A DNA stretch of 64,000 bases from the NCBI RefSeq assembly GCF_021922925.1, contig NZ_CP040786.1, positions 124,001-188,000 of the forward strand, read 5' to 3'. The stretch comes from Clavibacter phaseoli. GTDB lineage: Bacteria > Actinomycetota > Actinomycetes > Actinomycetales > Microbacteriaceae. The position numbers and the translations under genes were made by a program. This document shows positions 1-12,394 of the stretch, one piece after another; within the stretch, counting starts at the first letter, position 1; every line of letters begins with the position of its first letter. The notes below the pieces were generated by a model that did not search any database, was not told the origin of the DNA, and saw only the letters and a program-made list of their open reading frames with translations.

Positions 1-615
1 GCGGGCAAGACCACGCTCGCGAAGCTCATCTCCCGGTTCTACGACCCGTCCGGCGGGCGCGTGGCGCTCGACGGGATCGACCTGCGCGACCTGCACCCGA
101 AGGACCTGCGCCGCGCCATCGTCATGGTGACGCAGGAGGCGTACCTGTTCTCCGGATCCGTGGCCGACAACATCGCGATCGGCAAGCCCGACGCGACGCG
201 GGGCGAGATCCGGGAGGCCGCGGAGGCCGTCGGGGCGCACACGTTCATCGAGTCGCTGCCGGACGGCTACGACACCGACGTGAACAAGCGCGGCGGCCGG
301 GTGTCGGCGGGGCAGCGCCAGCTGATCTCGTTCGCCCGGGCGTTCCTCGCGGACCCGGCGGTGCTGATCCTCGACGAGGCGACGAGCTCGCTCGACATCC
401 CGAGCGAGCGGCTCGTGCAGCAGGGCCTCACGACGCTGCTCGCGGACCGGACGGCGATCATCATCGCGCACCGGCTGTCGACCGTCGCGATCGCGGACCG
501 CGTGCTCGTCATGGAGCAGGGCCGCATCGTCGAGGACGGGACGCCGGAGTCGCTCATCCAGGGCACCGGCCGCTTCTCGCAGCTGCATGCGGCGTGGCGG
601 GAGTCGCTGGTCTAG
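1..615 (+). CDS. ABC exporter, ATP-binding C-terminal part (partial at 5' end)
   Basis: This is the nucleotide-binding end of an ABC exporter subunit; the membrane domain lies outside the window. The reading frame is open from base 1, which falls inside Walker A (AGKTT). Downstream are a Q-loop ([12 protein letters not shown]), an ABC signature in the variant form VSAGQRQ, Walker B with D-loop ([11 protein letters not shown]) and the H-loop (IIAHRLSTV). This order and spacing match the MsbA/LmrA-type fused permease-ATPases that act as homo- or heterodimers in the cytoplasmic membrane. The substrate cannot be inferred. The gene stops at TAG and is followed within 20 bases by a strong hairpin that separates it from the convergent lipoprotein gene. 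Confidence 0.93.
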   Translation, partial: AGKTTLAKLISRFYDPSGGRVALDGIDLRDLHPKDLRRAIVMVTQEAYLFSGSVADNIAIGKPDATRGEIREAAEAVGAHTFIESLPDGYDTDVNKRGGRVSAGQRQLISFARAFLADPAVLILDEATSSLDIPSERLVQQGLTTLLADRTAIIIAHRLSTVAIADRVLVMEQGRIVEDGTPESLIQGTGRFSQLHAAWRESLV

Positions 616-628
616 CGCGACGCGCGAT

Positions 629-670
629 CGCGGCCCGGGTGCCTCCCGCAGGGGAGGCGCCCGGGCCGCG
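629..670. terminator. Bidirectional intrinsic-type hairpin
   Basis: A GC-rich inverted repeat of about 19 bp (one G-T wobble) with a four-base loop lies between the convergent ABC gene and lipoprotein gene. No U-tract follows, as is usual in such high-GC genomes. Confidence 0.7.
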
Positions 671-687
671 TCGTGTCCGGGGCGCGG

Positions 688-1125
688 TCAGAGGTCGAGC
701 GCGGGGGAGCCCTCCGGGAGCCACGCGCGCACGGCGTCGCCGTCCGCGGCAGCCAGCCAGCCGTCGCCGCACGACATGGTCGCGGCGGGGAACGGATCCG
801 GCCACCACGTGTCCTGCACGGACGGCGCGGGGGCGTCGGCGGGCGCCGCGGCGCAGCCCAGCTGGTCCGCCGGCGTCGCGGAGCGGAACCCGAGGATCGC
901 GCCCTCGCCGCGCAGCGATGTCTTGATGCGGACGTCGGTCGCGTCCGCGGGGATCCAGGCCGGGAGGCGTCCGTCCGCGTCCGCCGCCGTGGCGTAGACG
1001 CGCGCGTCCGCCGGGGTGGTCATGCCGCCGACGGCGCTCGCCGCGCCGCAGCCGCCCAGGGTCAGCACGGCGATGGTGGCGAGCGGGGCGGCGGCGAGGG
1101 CACGGACGGACCGGGGACGGGGCAT
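688..1125 (-). CDS. Putative lipoprotein, unknown function
   Basis: A 145-residue protein with a lipoprotein signal: a basic N-terminus (MPRPRSVR), a hydrophobic stretch and the lipobox LGGC at about residues 25-28, so it is probably anchored to the outer face of the membrane. The mature part is rich in Ala, Asp and Pro and has two further cysteines (in LGCAAA and MSCGDG). I recognise no domain. The ATG at 1125 was chosen because it places the signal peptide at the N-terminus; the frame is open to 1194 but the extra 23 residues do not look like a leader. The gene is convergent with the upstream ABC gene. Confidence 0.75.
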   Translation of the reverse strand: MPRPRSVRALAAAPLATIAVLTLGGCGAASAVGGMTTPADARVYATAADADGRLPAWIPADATDVRIKTSLRGEGAILGFRSATPADQLGCAAAPADAPAPSVQDTWWPDPFPAATMSCGDGWLAAADGDAVRAWLPEGSPALDL

Positions 1126-1245
1126 GCTCCCAGTCCAGCGGAGCGGGATCCGCGGCGCATCGGCCGCGAGGCCCCGGCCGTGGTCCCGGAGCATGATCCG
1201 CGCTCGGCCGGCAGGCGGACGAGCGGGTCGCCGGGCGTCAGCGCA

Positions 1246-1566
1246 TCACGGGAACCAGCGGGCCGCCTCGAGGTCGACGCGGTAGCCGGCATCGGTCGGG
1301 GCGTCGACCAGCGGCGTGCCCTCGGCCTCGTAGCGGGGCCGCGCCTCGTGCGCGAGCCCGGTCGGCGGGTGCCCGCCGGCCCGGAGCACGCGCCACCAGG
1401 GGAGCCCGGCGCCGTGGTAGCGCAGCACCATGCCCACCGCGCGGGCGCCGCGGCGGCCGAAGACGGCGGCGACGTCGCCGTAGGTCATGACGCGGCCCGA
1501 CGGGATCTCGGCGACGACCTCGAGCACGCGGTCGGTGAACTCGCCCGGGGTGGCGAAGACGGCCAC
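1246..1566 (-). CDS. Alkyltransferase-like (ATL) DNA repair protein
   Basis: A 106-residue protein homologous to the DNA-binding domain of O6-alkylguanine-DNA alkyltransferase, including the helix region IPSGRVMTYGDVA and the arginine-finger region RRGARAVG. The active-site PCHRV of true alkyltransferases reads PWWRV here (residues 56-60), so the acceptor cysteine is replaced by Trp. This is the hallmark of ATL proteins, which bind O6-alkylguanine lesions and pass them to nucleotide excision repair without chemistry. The length is typical for ATLs. The second Trp, where His is usual, is less common. It lies three bases downstream of the end of the neighbouring GNAT gene, suggesting co-transcription. 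Confidence 0.9.
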   Translation of the reverse strand: MAVFATPGEFTDRVLEVVAEIPSGRVMTYGDVAAVFGRRGARAVGMVLRYHGAGLPWWRVLRAGGHPPTGLAHEARPRYEAEGTPLVDAPTDAGYRVDLEAARWFP

Positions 1567-1569
1567 GCG

Positions 1570-2022
1570 CTAGAGCGCCAGCGCGCCGATGGCCTCGCCG
1601 TACTGGGTCTCGCCGATGACCTCGAAGCCGACGTGGGTGAAGAACTCCTCGGGGCCGTCCTCGCCCGGCTCCCACACGACCGTGAGCCGCTCGAAGCCGC
1701 GCGAGCGCGCCTCGTCCGCGAGCGCGAGGACCGCGAACCGGCCGACGCCGTGGCCCTGCGCGTCGGCGTCGACGTTGATGCGCCAGATGCAGCTGCGGAA
1801 GATCTCCTCGTGGGCCTCGGGGTCGAAGTTGCCCATGATGAAGCCGACGACCTCGCCGTCCTCCACGACCACGCGCGGCCACGCGGTGGTGGGGTTCACG
1901 TAGGCCTCGGCGATGGAGTGCGACACGGGGGCGACGTAGTTCTCCTGCCCCGGCTTGAGCGTCAGCGTGTTGGCCGCCACGATCGTGCGGGCGCTCAGCT
2001 CTTCGAGTGTCATGTCGCTCAT
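1570..2022 (-). CDS. GNAT family N-acetyltransferase
   Basis: A 150-residue acyltransferase fold protein. The acetyl-CoA binding loop is visible as DAQGHGVGRFAV, preceded by a strand (IWRINVDA) and followed by the ERLTVVWEPGEDGPEEFFTHVGF segment that is typical of diamine (spermine/spermidine-type) acetyltransferases. The substrate is not proven. The ATG at 2022 gives MSDMTLEEL; the frame stays open to 2238 but lacks a plausible start context there. It probably forms a two-gene unit with the ATL gene downstream. Confidence 0.85.
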   Translation of the reverse strand: MSDMTLEELSARTIVAANTLTLKPGQENYVAPVSHSIAEAYVNPTTAWPRVVVEDGEVVGFIMGNFDPEAHEEIFRSCIWRINVDADAQGHGVGRFAVLALADEARSRGFERLTVVWEPGEDGPEEFFTHVGFEVIGETQYGEAIGALAL

Positions 2023-2144
2023 GGCCACAGGGTATCGGGCGGGCCTCCGTCGGGCCAGGTGCCGCGGGCCCGGTCGGGAGGGCGTGCCGCGAGGCCGCGC
2101 GGGAGGCGGCGCGGGAGCGCGGATCCGCCCGTGACCCGCCGATG

Positions 2145-2158
2145 TCTCGATGTCGAGA
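2145..2158. promoter_or_regulatory. Palindrome upstream of icd, candidate operator
   Basis: TCTCGA-TG-TCGAGA is a perfect 6-2-6 palindrome 113 bases before the icd start. A TAGGCT -10-like hexamer lies at 2175-2180, 16 bases from the end of the palindrome, so the right arm would sit at the -35 position. From memory, MarR-family TamR-type regulators of TCA-cycle genes in Streptomyces bind palindromes of similar layout; the assignment here is inference. Confidence 0.45.
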
Positions 2159-2270
2159 GACAGGGGCCGCCGGGTAGGCTGGCCCACGGATCCACCGGCG
2201 ACGAGCCGGACCCGGCGCGCGCCGACGGAGACGCGCATCGGAGGCGACCGACGAGCATGAGGAGGACTTC

Positions 2271-3485
2271 GTGGAGAAGATCAAGGTAGAGGGGACCGTC
2301 GTCGAGCTCGACGGCGACGAGATGACGCGCATCATCTGGCAGTCCATCAAGGACACGCTCATCCACCCGTACCTCGACATCGACCTCGAGTACTACGACC
2401 TGGGCATCGAGAAGCGCGACGAGACCGACGACCAGATCACGATCGACGCGGCGAACGCCATCAAGAAGCACGGCGTCGGCGTCAAGTGCGCGACCATCAC
2501 GCCCGACGAGGCGCGCGTCGAGGAGTTCGGCCTCAAGAAGATGTGGCGCTCGCCGAACGGCACCATCCGCAACATCCTGGGCGGCACGATCTTCCGCGAG
2601 CCCATCATCATCAGCAACATCCCGCGCCTCGTGCCCGGCTGGAACAAGCCGATCATCGTCGGCCGCCACGCGTTCGGCGACCAGTACCGCGCCACCGACT
2701 TCCGCTTCGAGGGCGAGGGCACGCTCACGATGACCTTCACGCCCAAGGACGGCTCCGAGCCGCAGCAGTTCGAGGTGTTCCAGAGCCCCGGATCCGGCGT
2801 CGCGATGGGCATGTACAACCTCGACGACTCGATCCGCGACTTCGCGCGCGCCTCGCTCTCCTACGGCCTCGCCCGCAACTACCCCGTGTACCTCTCCACC
2901 AAGAACACGATCCTCAAGGCCTACGACGGCCGCTTCAAGGACCTGTTCCAGGAGGTCTTCGAGGCCGAGTACGCCGACCAGTTCGCCGCCGCGGGCCTCA
3001 CCTACGAGCACCGCCTCATCGACGACATGGTCGCCGCATCGCTCAAGTGGGAGGGCGGCTACGTCTGGGCCTGCAAGAACTACGACGGCGACGTGCAGTC
3101 CGACACCGTCGCGCAGGGCTTCGGCTCGCTCGGCCTCATGACGAGCGTGCTCACCACGCCCGACGGCAAGGTCGTCGAGGCGGAGGCCGCGCACGGCACC
3201 GTCACGCGCCACTACCGCCAGCACCAGCAGGGCAAGCCCACGTCGACGAACCCGATCGCGTCCATCTACGCCTGGACCCGGGGCCTCGCGCACCGCGCCA
3301 AGCTCGACGGCAACGACGCGCTGAAGACGTTCGCGGACACCCTCGAGGACGTCGTCATCACGACGGTCGAGAGCGGCAAGATGACGAAGGACCTCGCGCT
3401 CCTCGTCGGGCCGGACCAGCCGTACCAGACGACCGAGGAGTTCCTCGCGTCGCTCGCGGACAACCTGCAGACGCGCCTGGCCTGA
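2271..3485 (+). CDS. icd: NADP-dependent isocitrate dehydrogenase
   Basis: This enzyme oxidatively decarboxylates isocitrate to 2-oxoglutarate with NADP+ in the TCA cycle. The 404-residue protein is of the homodimeric eukaryote-like type: the N-terminus has the family pattern [14 protein letters not shown], followed by a segment for isocitrate phosphate and metal binding ([17 protein letters not shown]) and the conserved [12 protein letters not shown] block. The start is GTG at 2271, supported by a Shine-Dalgarno GAGGAGG a few bases upstream. The gene stands alone and ends at a strong terminator. Confidence 0.97.
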   Translation: MEKIKVEGTVVELDGDEMTRIIWQSIKDTLIHPYLDIDLEYYDLGIEKRDETDDQITIDAANAIKKHGVGVKCATITPDEARVEEFGLKKMWRSPNGTIRNILGGTIFREPIIISNIPRLVPGWNKPIIVGRHAFGDQYRATDFRFEGEGTLTMTFTPKDGSEPQQFEVFQSPGSGVAMGMYNLDDSIRDFARASLSYGLARNYPVYLSTKNTILKAYDGRFKDLFQEVFEAEYADQFAAAGLTYEHRLIDDMVAASLKWEGGYVWACKNYDGDVQSDTVAQGFGSLGLMTSVLTTPDGKVVEAEAAHGTVTRHYRQHQQGKPTSTNPIASIYAWTRGLAHRAKLDGNDALKTFADTLEDVVITTVESGKMTKDLALLVGPDQPYQTTEEFLASLADNLQTRLA

Positions 3486-3516
3486 TCCCGCGGGCGTCCC
3501 CGACGCCGCCGCACGC

Positions 3517-3555
3517 CGAGAGGCCCCGCCCCCGATCCGGGGGCGGGGCCTCTCG
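3517..3555 (+). terminator. Terminator of icd
   Basis: A perfect 17-bp stem (arms 3517-3533 and 3539-3555) with a five-base loop lies 32 bases after the icd stop codon. Confidence 0.85.
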
Positions 3556-3731
3556 CGTGCCGGGGCGCGCGTGGCGTGTGCAGAGGGCCGACGGGGGCCG
3601 CGGATCCGTCCCTACGGTTCTCCCCATCGCGTCGACGACGCGACTCCGCGACGCCGGCCGGTGCCCTCCTGCGCACCTCGGGCTCCGCGGATCCACGAGC
3701 CGGCCGAGGTCGGCGACAGGAGGGAACAGCC

Positions 3732-6700
3732 ATGCCCATCCACCGAGACCCGCTCCCGCCCGGCCGGAGGGCCCGGCTCCGCGCGGCACGTCCCCTCGCG
3801 GCCTGCGGGCTCGCCGTGGCGCTCGTCGTCGCCGGGGGATCCGCCGCCGGCGCCGCGGTCCTCCCGCAGGCCGCCGTGCCGCTCGACGCGGCGGACGGCC
3901 ACTACCTCGTCACGCTCAAGGACCAGCCGGCGGCGACCTACGACGGCACGCTCGACGGGCTCGCCCGCACGGAGGTCGACGCCGGCGCCCGCCTCGACGC
4001 GGAGTCGGACGCCGTCCAGCGCTACACCGACCACCTCGCGCGGGCGCAGCGCTCCGTCGCCGACTCGGTCGGCGTCACGCCCATCCACCAGTACTCCCTC
4101 ACGACGAACGGCTTCTCCGCGAAGCTCACCGCCGACCAGGTGAAGGCGCTGGCGCACGACGGCGACGTCCTCAGCGTCGAGCCCGACCGGACGCTGCACC
4201 CGCAGTCGACGCCCGCCATCCGCTCCCTCGGCCTCGAGGGCGACCACGGGCTGTGGGCCGCCGCGGGCGGTGCGGACCACGCCGGCGCGGGGACGGTGAT
4301 CGGCGACATCGACACCGGCATCGCCCCCGACAACCCGTCCTTCGCGGGGAGGCCCCTCGGTTCGGCCCCGGGCGACGAGCCCTACCGCGACGGGACGGGC
4401 ATCGCGTTCCGGAAGGCCGACGGCAGCGTCTTCCACGGCACGTGCGAGGCGGGCGACGGCTTCACGGCCGCCGACTGCTCCACCAAGCTCATCGGAGCGC
4501 GGTCGTACATCGCCGGGAGGGACCTCGGGGAGTCCCCGCTGGGACCGCAGGAGAAGGCGTCGCCGCTCGACACGGACGGGCACGGATCGCACACGGCCAG
4601 CACGGCCGCGGGTGACGCGGGCGTCCCCGCCGTGATCCAGGGCCGCACCCTCGACACCATCGCGGGCGTGGCCCCGGCCGCGAGGATCGCCGCGTACAAG
4701 GTCTGCTGGGACGGCCCCGACCCGTCGGTGGAGACGGACGACGGATGCGCCGTCTCCGACATCGTCGCGGCCATCGACCAGGCCACGGCCGACGGGGTCG
4801 ACGTCATCAACATGTCGCTCGGCGGCGACGGTCCGTCACCGGACGAGGAGCAGCGCGCCCTCCTCGGCGCCGCGAGCGCGGGGATCTTCGTCGCCGCGTC
4901 CGCGGGCAACAGCGGCCCGGACGCGGGCACCGTCTCGAACCTGGAGCCGTGGGTGACCACGGTCGCCGCCAGCAGCGTCCCCGACAACTACTCCGCGACG
5001 CTGACCCTGGGCGACGGTCGGAGGTTCGCGGGCGCGTCCCTCATGGGCCCCTCGCCGGTGTCGGGCCCGCTCGTGCGGGCGGCGGCCTCGGGCGTCGCCG
5101 GCGCGACGTCCCCGGAGTTGTGCGGCAAGGGCACGCTGGATCCGGCCAAGGTGCGGGGCCGCATCGTGCAGTGCGACCGCGGCGTCTCGGCGCGCGTCGA
5201 CAAGAGCGCGGAGATCAAGCGGGCCGGCGGGATCGGCATGGTCCTCACGAACGTGAAGGCCGACTCGGAGGACCTCGACAGCCACGCCGTGCCGACCGTG
5301 CACGTGGACGTCGACGCCCGCCCGGCCGTCGTCGCCTACGCCGCGGAGGCCGGCGCCACCGCGACGCTCACCGCCGGCAACGCCTCGGGCGTCGAGCGCC
5401 CGGCTCCGCAGGTGACCGGCTTCAGCTCCCGCGGCCCCGACGCGGCGGACGGCGCCGACATCATCAAGCCCGACATCACGGCGCCCGGCTCGGGGATCCC
5501 CGCCGCGTACAAGGACATCGACGGCCGGCCGGGCTTCGCCGCGCTCTCGGGCACGTCCATGTCCTCCCCGCACATCGCTGGGTTCGCGCTCGTGTACCTC
5601 GGCATCCACCCGACGGCGTCGCCGTCCGAGATCAAGTCCGCGATGATGACCACCGCGACGGACACGTCGGACGCGCAGGGGAAGGCCGCCACGGATCCCT
5701 TCGCGCAGGGCGCCGGCGAGATCGCGTCCGCGCGCTACCTGCACCCCGGCCTCGTGTACGCGAGCGGTCCGCGGGACTGGGCGGGGTACGCCGCGCAGAC
5801 CGGGCTCGAGCTGCCGCATCCCGTGGCGGCGGTGCCGGTGTCCCAGCTCAACCTGCCCAGCATCGCGGTCGGGTCGCTCATCGGCGGCACGACCGTCACC
5901 CGCACCGTGACCTCGCAGGCCGCGGGGACCTGGAAGGCGTCCGTGCAGGGCCTGGCCGGCGCCGACGTGACCGTCAGCCCGGCGAGGCTGACCTTCACGG
6001 CGCCGGGCCAGACGCGCACCTTCCACGTGCGCATCCAGGCGAAGGCCGGAGCGTCCACCGGCGCGTGGACGACCGGGTCCCTCACCTGGACGGGCCCCGG
6101 CGGGACCGTCCGCAGCCCCGTCGCCGTGCGGCCGCAGGCGGTCGACGCCCCGGCGCGCGTGTCGGGCAGCGGGGCCACCGGGAAGGTCGCCGTGCAGGTG
6201 ACCTCGGGCGTCGCGGGCCGCCTGGCGCTCACGGCCTCCGGGCTCGCGGCGGGGCAGCTGCTCCACGACCCGTCCGGCGCGCGGAGCGGACCCACGGGAT
6301 CCCTCGCGCAGTCCGAGGACTTCGCGCTGCCGCTCACCGTCGCGGCCGGCCAGCGGGCGCTGGTGCTCGACGCGACGCCGCGCGACGGCGCCTCCGACCT
6401 GGCCATGGAGCTGGAGAGCGTGGGAGCGGACGGCACGCGGAAGGTCGTGGACGTGCAGCAGACGTCGTCGCCGTCCGAGCGCATCGTCGTGCCGGCGCCC
6501 CCGGCCGGGTCGTACGTCGTGACCGTGGAGGCGGAGTCCGTGGCGGGCACGGCGGACGAGGCGGACTTCGACCTGACCCGCTACGACGTCGCCGCCTCGG
6601 GCGGCCAGGGGTCCTTCGCGGTGACGCCCGCGCAGCTCCCCGTGACGCCGGGCCGGAAGGCGACCTACACCGCGTCGTGGTCCGGGCTCCCCGCGGGATC

Positions 6701-7331
6701 GGACTACGTCGGGCTCGTCTCCTACGCGGGATCCGACGCGACGACCCTCGTCGACGTCACGACGCCGGCCGTCGCGACCCCGCCCGTCGCGAGCGCGCCG
6801 CCCGTCATCAGCGGAACGCCCGACGTCGGGCAGACGCTGACCGCGTCCACCGGCACGTGGACCCCGGCCGGCACGACGTTCGCGACGCAGTGGCTGTCGG
6901 ACGGGAAGCCCTTCGGCGGCGCGACGGGCTCGTCCCTCCGCGTCACGCCGGCGCTCGCCGGCACCGCGCTCGCCGCGCGCGTGACGGCCACCGCGCCGGG
7001 CGGCGCGACGGGGGTCGCCACGAGCGCCGCCGTCACCGTCCGGTACGCGCCCGACGTCCGCCTGACGCTCACCACGCCGCCCGGCACGCCCAGCGGTACG
7101 GCGTGCGTCGAGGTCACCGTCCGGAGCGGCGCGGCCCAGGCGGCCACGGGGGCGGTCGCCCTGTCCGTCGACCAGCGGACGTACCGGATCCCGCTCGACG
7201 GGTCGGGCGCGGGGCATCTCGACGTCTCCGGCATCGAGCCGGGCGACCACGCCGTTGACGCGTCGTACCCCGGCGACCACCTGGTCGGCGCCGGCACGAG
7301 CCCCGTGCGGAGGTGGCACGTGGCGGGCTGA
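3732..7331 (+). CDS. Secreted subtilisin-like serine protease (first of tandem pair)
   Basis: An extracellular S8 family peptidase of 1199 residues. In order: a Sec signal peptide (residues about 1-45), an I9-type propeptide (YLVTLKDQP onward), and a catalytic domain with Asp194 in IDTGIA, His284 in GHGSHTAS and Ser609 in SGTSMSSPH. A PA-type insert (about 440-560) lies before the Ser motif; Fn3-like and pre-peptidase-type beta domains follow, then two C-terminal Ig-like repeats from about residue 1010. All triad residues are intact. The ATG at 3732 follows GGAGGGAA. There is no cell-wall anchor motif, so release into the medium is likely. Subtilases of this type are associated with plant colonisation in Clavibacter; which sbt gene this corresponds to cannot be decided. 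Confidence 0.95.
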   Translation: MPIHRDPLPPGRRARLRAARPLAACGLAVALVVAGGSAAGAAVLPQAAVPLDAADGHYLVTLKDQPAATYDGTLDGLARTEVDAGARLDAESDAVQRYTDHLARAQRSVADSVGVTPIHQYSLTTNGFSAKLTADQVKALAHDGDVLSVEPDRTLHPQSTPAIRSLGLEGDHGLWAAAGGADHAGAGTVIGDIDTGIAPDNPSFAGRPLGSAPGDEPYRDGTGIAFRKADGSVFHGTCEAGDGFTAADCSTKLIGARSYIAGRDLGESPLGPQEKASPLDTDGHGSHTASTAAGDAGVPAVIQGRTLDTIAGVAPAARIAAYKVCWDGPDPSVETDDGCAVSDIVAAIDQATADGVDVINMSLGGDGPSPDEEQRALLGAASAGIFVAASAGNSGPDAGTVSNLEPWVTTVAASSVPDNYSATLTLGDGRRFAGASLMGPSPVSGPLVRAAASGVAGATSPELCGKGTLDPAKVRGRIVQCDRGVSARVDKSAEIKRAGGIGMVLTNVKADSEDLDSHAVPTVHVDVDARPAVVAYAAEAGATATLTAGNASGVERPAPQVTGFSSRGPDAADGADIIKPDITAPGSGIPAAYKDIDGRPGFAALSGTSMSSPHIAGFALVYLGIHPTASPSEIKSAMMTTATDTSDAQGKAATDPFAQGAGEIASARYLHPGLVYASGPRDWAGYAAQTGLELPHPVAAVPVSQLNLPSIAVGSLIGGTTVTRTVTSQAAGTWKASVQGLAGADVTVSPARLTFTAPGQTRTFHVRIQAKAGASTGAWTTGSLTWTGPGGTVRSPVAVRPQAVDAPARVSGSGATGKVAVQVTSGVAGRLALTASGLAAGQLLHDPSGARSGPTGSLAQSEDFALPLTVAAGQRALVLDATPRDGASDLAMELESVGADGTRKVVDVQQTSSPSERIVVPAPPAGSYVVTVEAESVAGTADEADFDLTRYDVAASGGQGSFAVTPAQLPVTPGRKATYTASWSGLPAGSDYVGLVSYAGSDATTLVDVTTPAVATPPVASAPPVISGTPDVGQTLTASTGTWTPAGTTFATQWLSDGKPFGGATGSSLRVTPALAGTALAARVTATAPGGATGVATSAAVTVRYAPDVRLTLTTPPGTPSGTACVEVTVRSGAAQAATGAVALSVDQRTYRIPLDGSGAGHLDVSGIEPGDHAVDASYPGDHLVGAGTSPVRRWHVAG

Positions 7332-7343
7332 CGCGCGGGCGGG

Positions 7344-7380
7344 ACGGAGGGGCGGGTGCCGACGGTACCCGCCCCTCCGT
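7344..7380 (+). terminator. Terminator of first subtilase gene
   Basis: Perfect 14-bp arms (7344-7357 and 7367-7380) with a nine-base loop just after the stop codon. The core GAGGGGCGGGTGCC is shared with the terminator of the second subtilase. Confidence 0.85.
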
Positions 7381-7513
7381 CGTTCGCGGAGCGGATGTCG
7401 CCAGACGGCTCCCTGGAAACCCGCCGTACGTGGGGTGTCCGAGCCGGGTCGCGGGCAGGCGGGCGGGATCGGTGGATCGCCCGCATGACGGGCGTCTGAG
7501 CGCCCCCGGCAAC

Positions 7514-7531
7514 TGTTACACGGCGGTAACA
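7514..7531. promoter_or_regulatory. TGTTAC-N6-GTAACA inverted repeat upstream of second subtilase
   Basis: A perfect 6-6-6 inverted repeat in the spacer between the two protease genes, about 100 bases before the chosen start of the second. It is AT-rich compared with its surroundings. It could be an operator; the regulator is unknown. Confidence 0.4.
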
Positions 7532-7629
7532 CCCAGCCGTTCTCAGGGCGAATACCCGGGGTATGTTGAGGATTCGTGCGCGTCTCGGGGCGCGCGCGGG
7601 CCACTCATCCCCACTCGAAGGACGTGTTC

Positions 7630-11241
<3,612 letters not shown>

Positions 11242-11267
11242 CCCGGCTGACGTAGCGAACGACCGCG

Positions 11268-11299
11268 GAGGGGCGGGTGCCGGGAGGCACCCGCCCCTC
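11268..11299 (+). terminator. Terminator of second subtilase gene
   Basis: Perfect 14-bp arms (11268-11281 and 11286-11299) with the loop GGGA. Its stem sequence is almost the same as that after the first subtilase, so it was probably duplicated with the gene. Confidence 0.85.
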
Positions 11300-11350
11300 T
11301 CGGCGTCCGGATTCCATTGCATGCGGAAACGCGCGGCGCTAGCATGCGCC

Positions 11351-12394
11351 ATGGCTGTCATCGAAGCCGACGGGCTCGTCAAGACCTACCACCCGCGGGG
11401 CGCCCCGCCGGTGCACGCCCTCGCGGGCCTCGGCCTCGAGGTGCCGGAGGGCACGGTCCTCGGGCTGCTCGGCCCGAACGGCGCCGGGAAGACCACGGCC
11501 GTCAAGGTCCTCACCACGCTCGTGAGGCCCGACGCGGGCAGCGCGCGCGTCGACGGCGTCGACGTCCTGACACGCGGCGCCGAGGTCCGGGCGATGATCG
11601 GCGTCTCCGGCCAGTACGCGGCCGTCGACGAGAACCTCACCGCGTTCGAGAACCTCGACATGATCGGTCGGCTCTACCACCTGGGCCGCCGCGCCTCCCG
11701 TGCCCGGGCGGACGAGCTCATCGGCACGTTCGGCCTCACGGACGCGCGCGACCGCGCGGTGAAGGGCTTCTCCGGCGGCATGCGGCGCCGCATCGACCTC
11801 GCCGGCGCGCTGGTCGCGCGCCCCCGCGTGCTCTTCCTCGACGAGCCGACCACCGGGCTGGATCCTCGCAGCCGCCTGGGCCTCTGGGACGTCATCACGC
11901 AGCTGGTGACCGAAGGCACGACCGTGCTCCTCACCACGCAGTACCTCGAGGAGGCCGACCGCCTCGCGGACGACATCGCCGTGATCGACGGCGGCACGGT
12001 GATCGCACGCGGCACGGCCGACGAGCTGAAGAGCTCCATCGGCGGGCATCGGGTGGAGGTCGCGCTCGTGCGGGAGACCGACGGGCCGGTGGTCCGCGGG
12101 ATCCTGGAGCGCGCGGGCACGACGCCGGCGACGGCCTCCTCCGACGGCCGTACGCTCTCCGTGCAGGTCGCCGACGGGCCGCGGGCGCTCGCCGCGGTGC
12201 TCGGGGAGATGTCGGCCGCGGGGATCGAGCTGCACGACGCGGGCATGCGACGGCCGACCCTCGACGACGTGTTCCTCCGGCTCACCGGGCACGCGACCGC
12301 GGGGGAGGGCGACGACTCCGACACGCCCGGCGGATCCGACCCCGCGCCCGGCCGCCGCGCCGCCGGCCGGGCGCACGGGACGGACGCGGCATGA
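11351..12394 (+). CDS. ABC transporter ATP-binding protein, DrrA-like
   Basis: A 347-residue ATPase of a drug-type ABC-2 exporter. Walker A is GPNGAGKTT (about residues 43-51); the signature is FSGGMRRR, Walker B LFLDEPTTGLD and the switch region TTVLLTTQYLEEADRL. The roughly 100-residue C-terminal extension containing RRPTLDDVFLRLTG is typical of DrrA-type proteins. The ATG at 11351 gives MAVIEADGL directly before the first strand of the fold. The stop overlaps the start of the permease gene (ATGA), so the two are translationally coupled. The substrate is unknown; daunorubicin-type efflux is only the family precedent. Confidence 0.92.
   Translation: MAVIEADGLVKTYHPRGAPPVHALAGLGLEVPEGTVLGLLGPNGAGKTTAVKVLTTLVRPDAGSARVDGVDVLTRGAEVRAMIGVSGQYAAVDENLTAFENLDMIGRLYHLGRRASRARADELIGTFGLTDARDRAVKGFSGGMRRRIDLAGALVARPRVLFLDEPTTGLDPRSRLGLWDVITQLVTEGTTVLLTTQYLEEADRLADDIAVIDGGTVIARGTADELKSSIGGHRVEVALVRETDGPVVRGILERAGTTPATASSDGRTLSVQVADGPRALAAVLGEMSAAGIELHDAGMRRPTLDDVFLRLTGHATAGEGDDSDTPGGSDPAPGRRAAGRAHGTDAA

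Noticed and set aside
1238..2380. A 380-codon minus-strand frame spanning the ATL and GNAT genes and the icd start
   Set aside because: It runs across two real genes in another frame and has repetitive Arg/Gly-rich composition.
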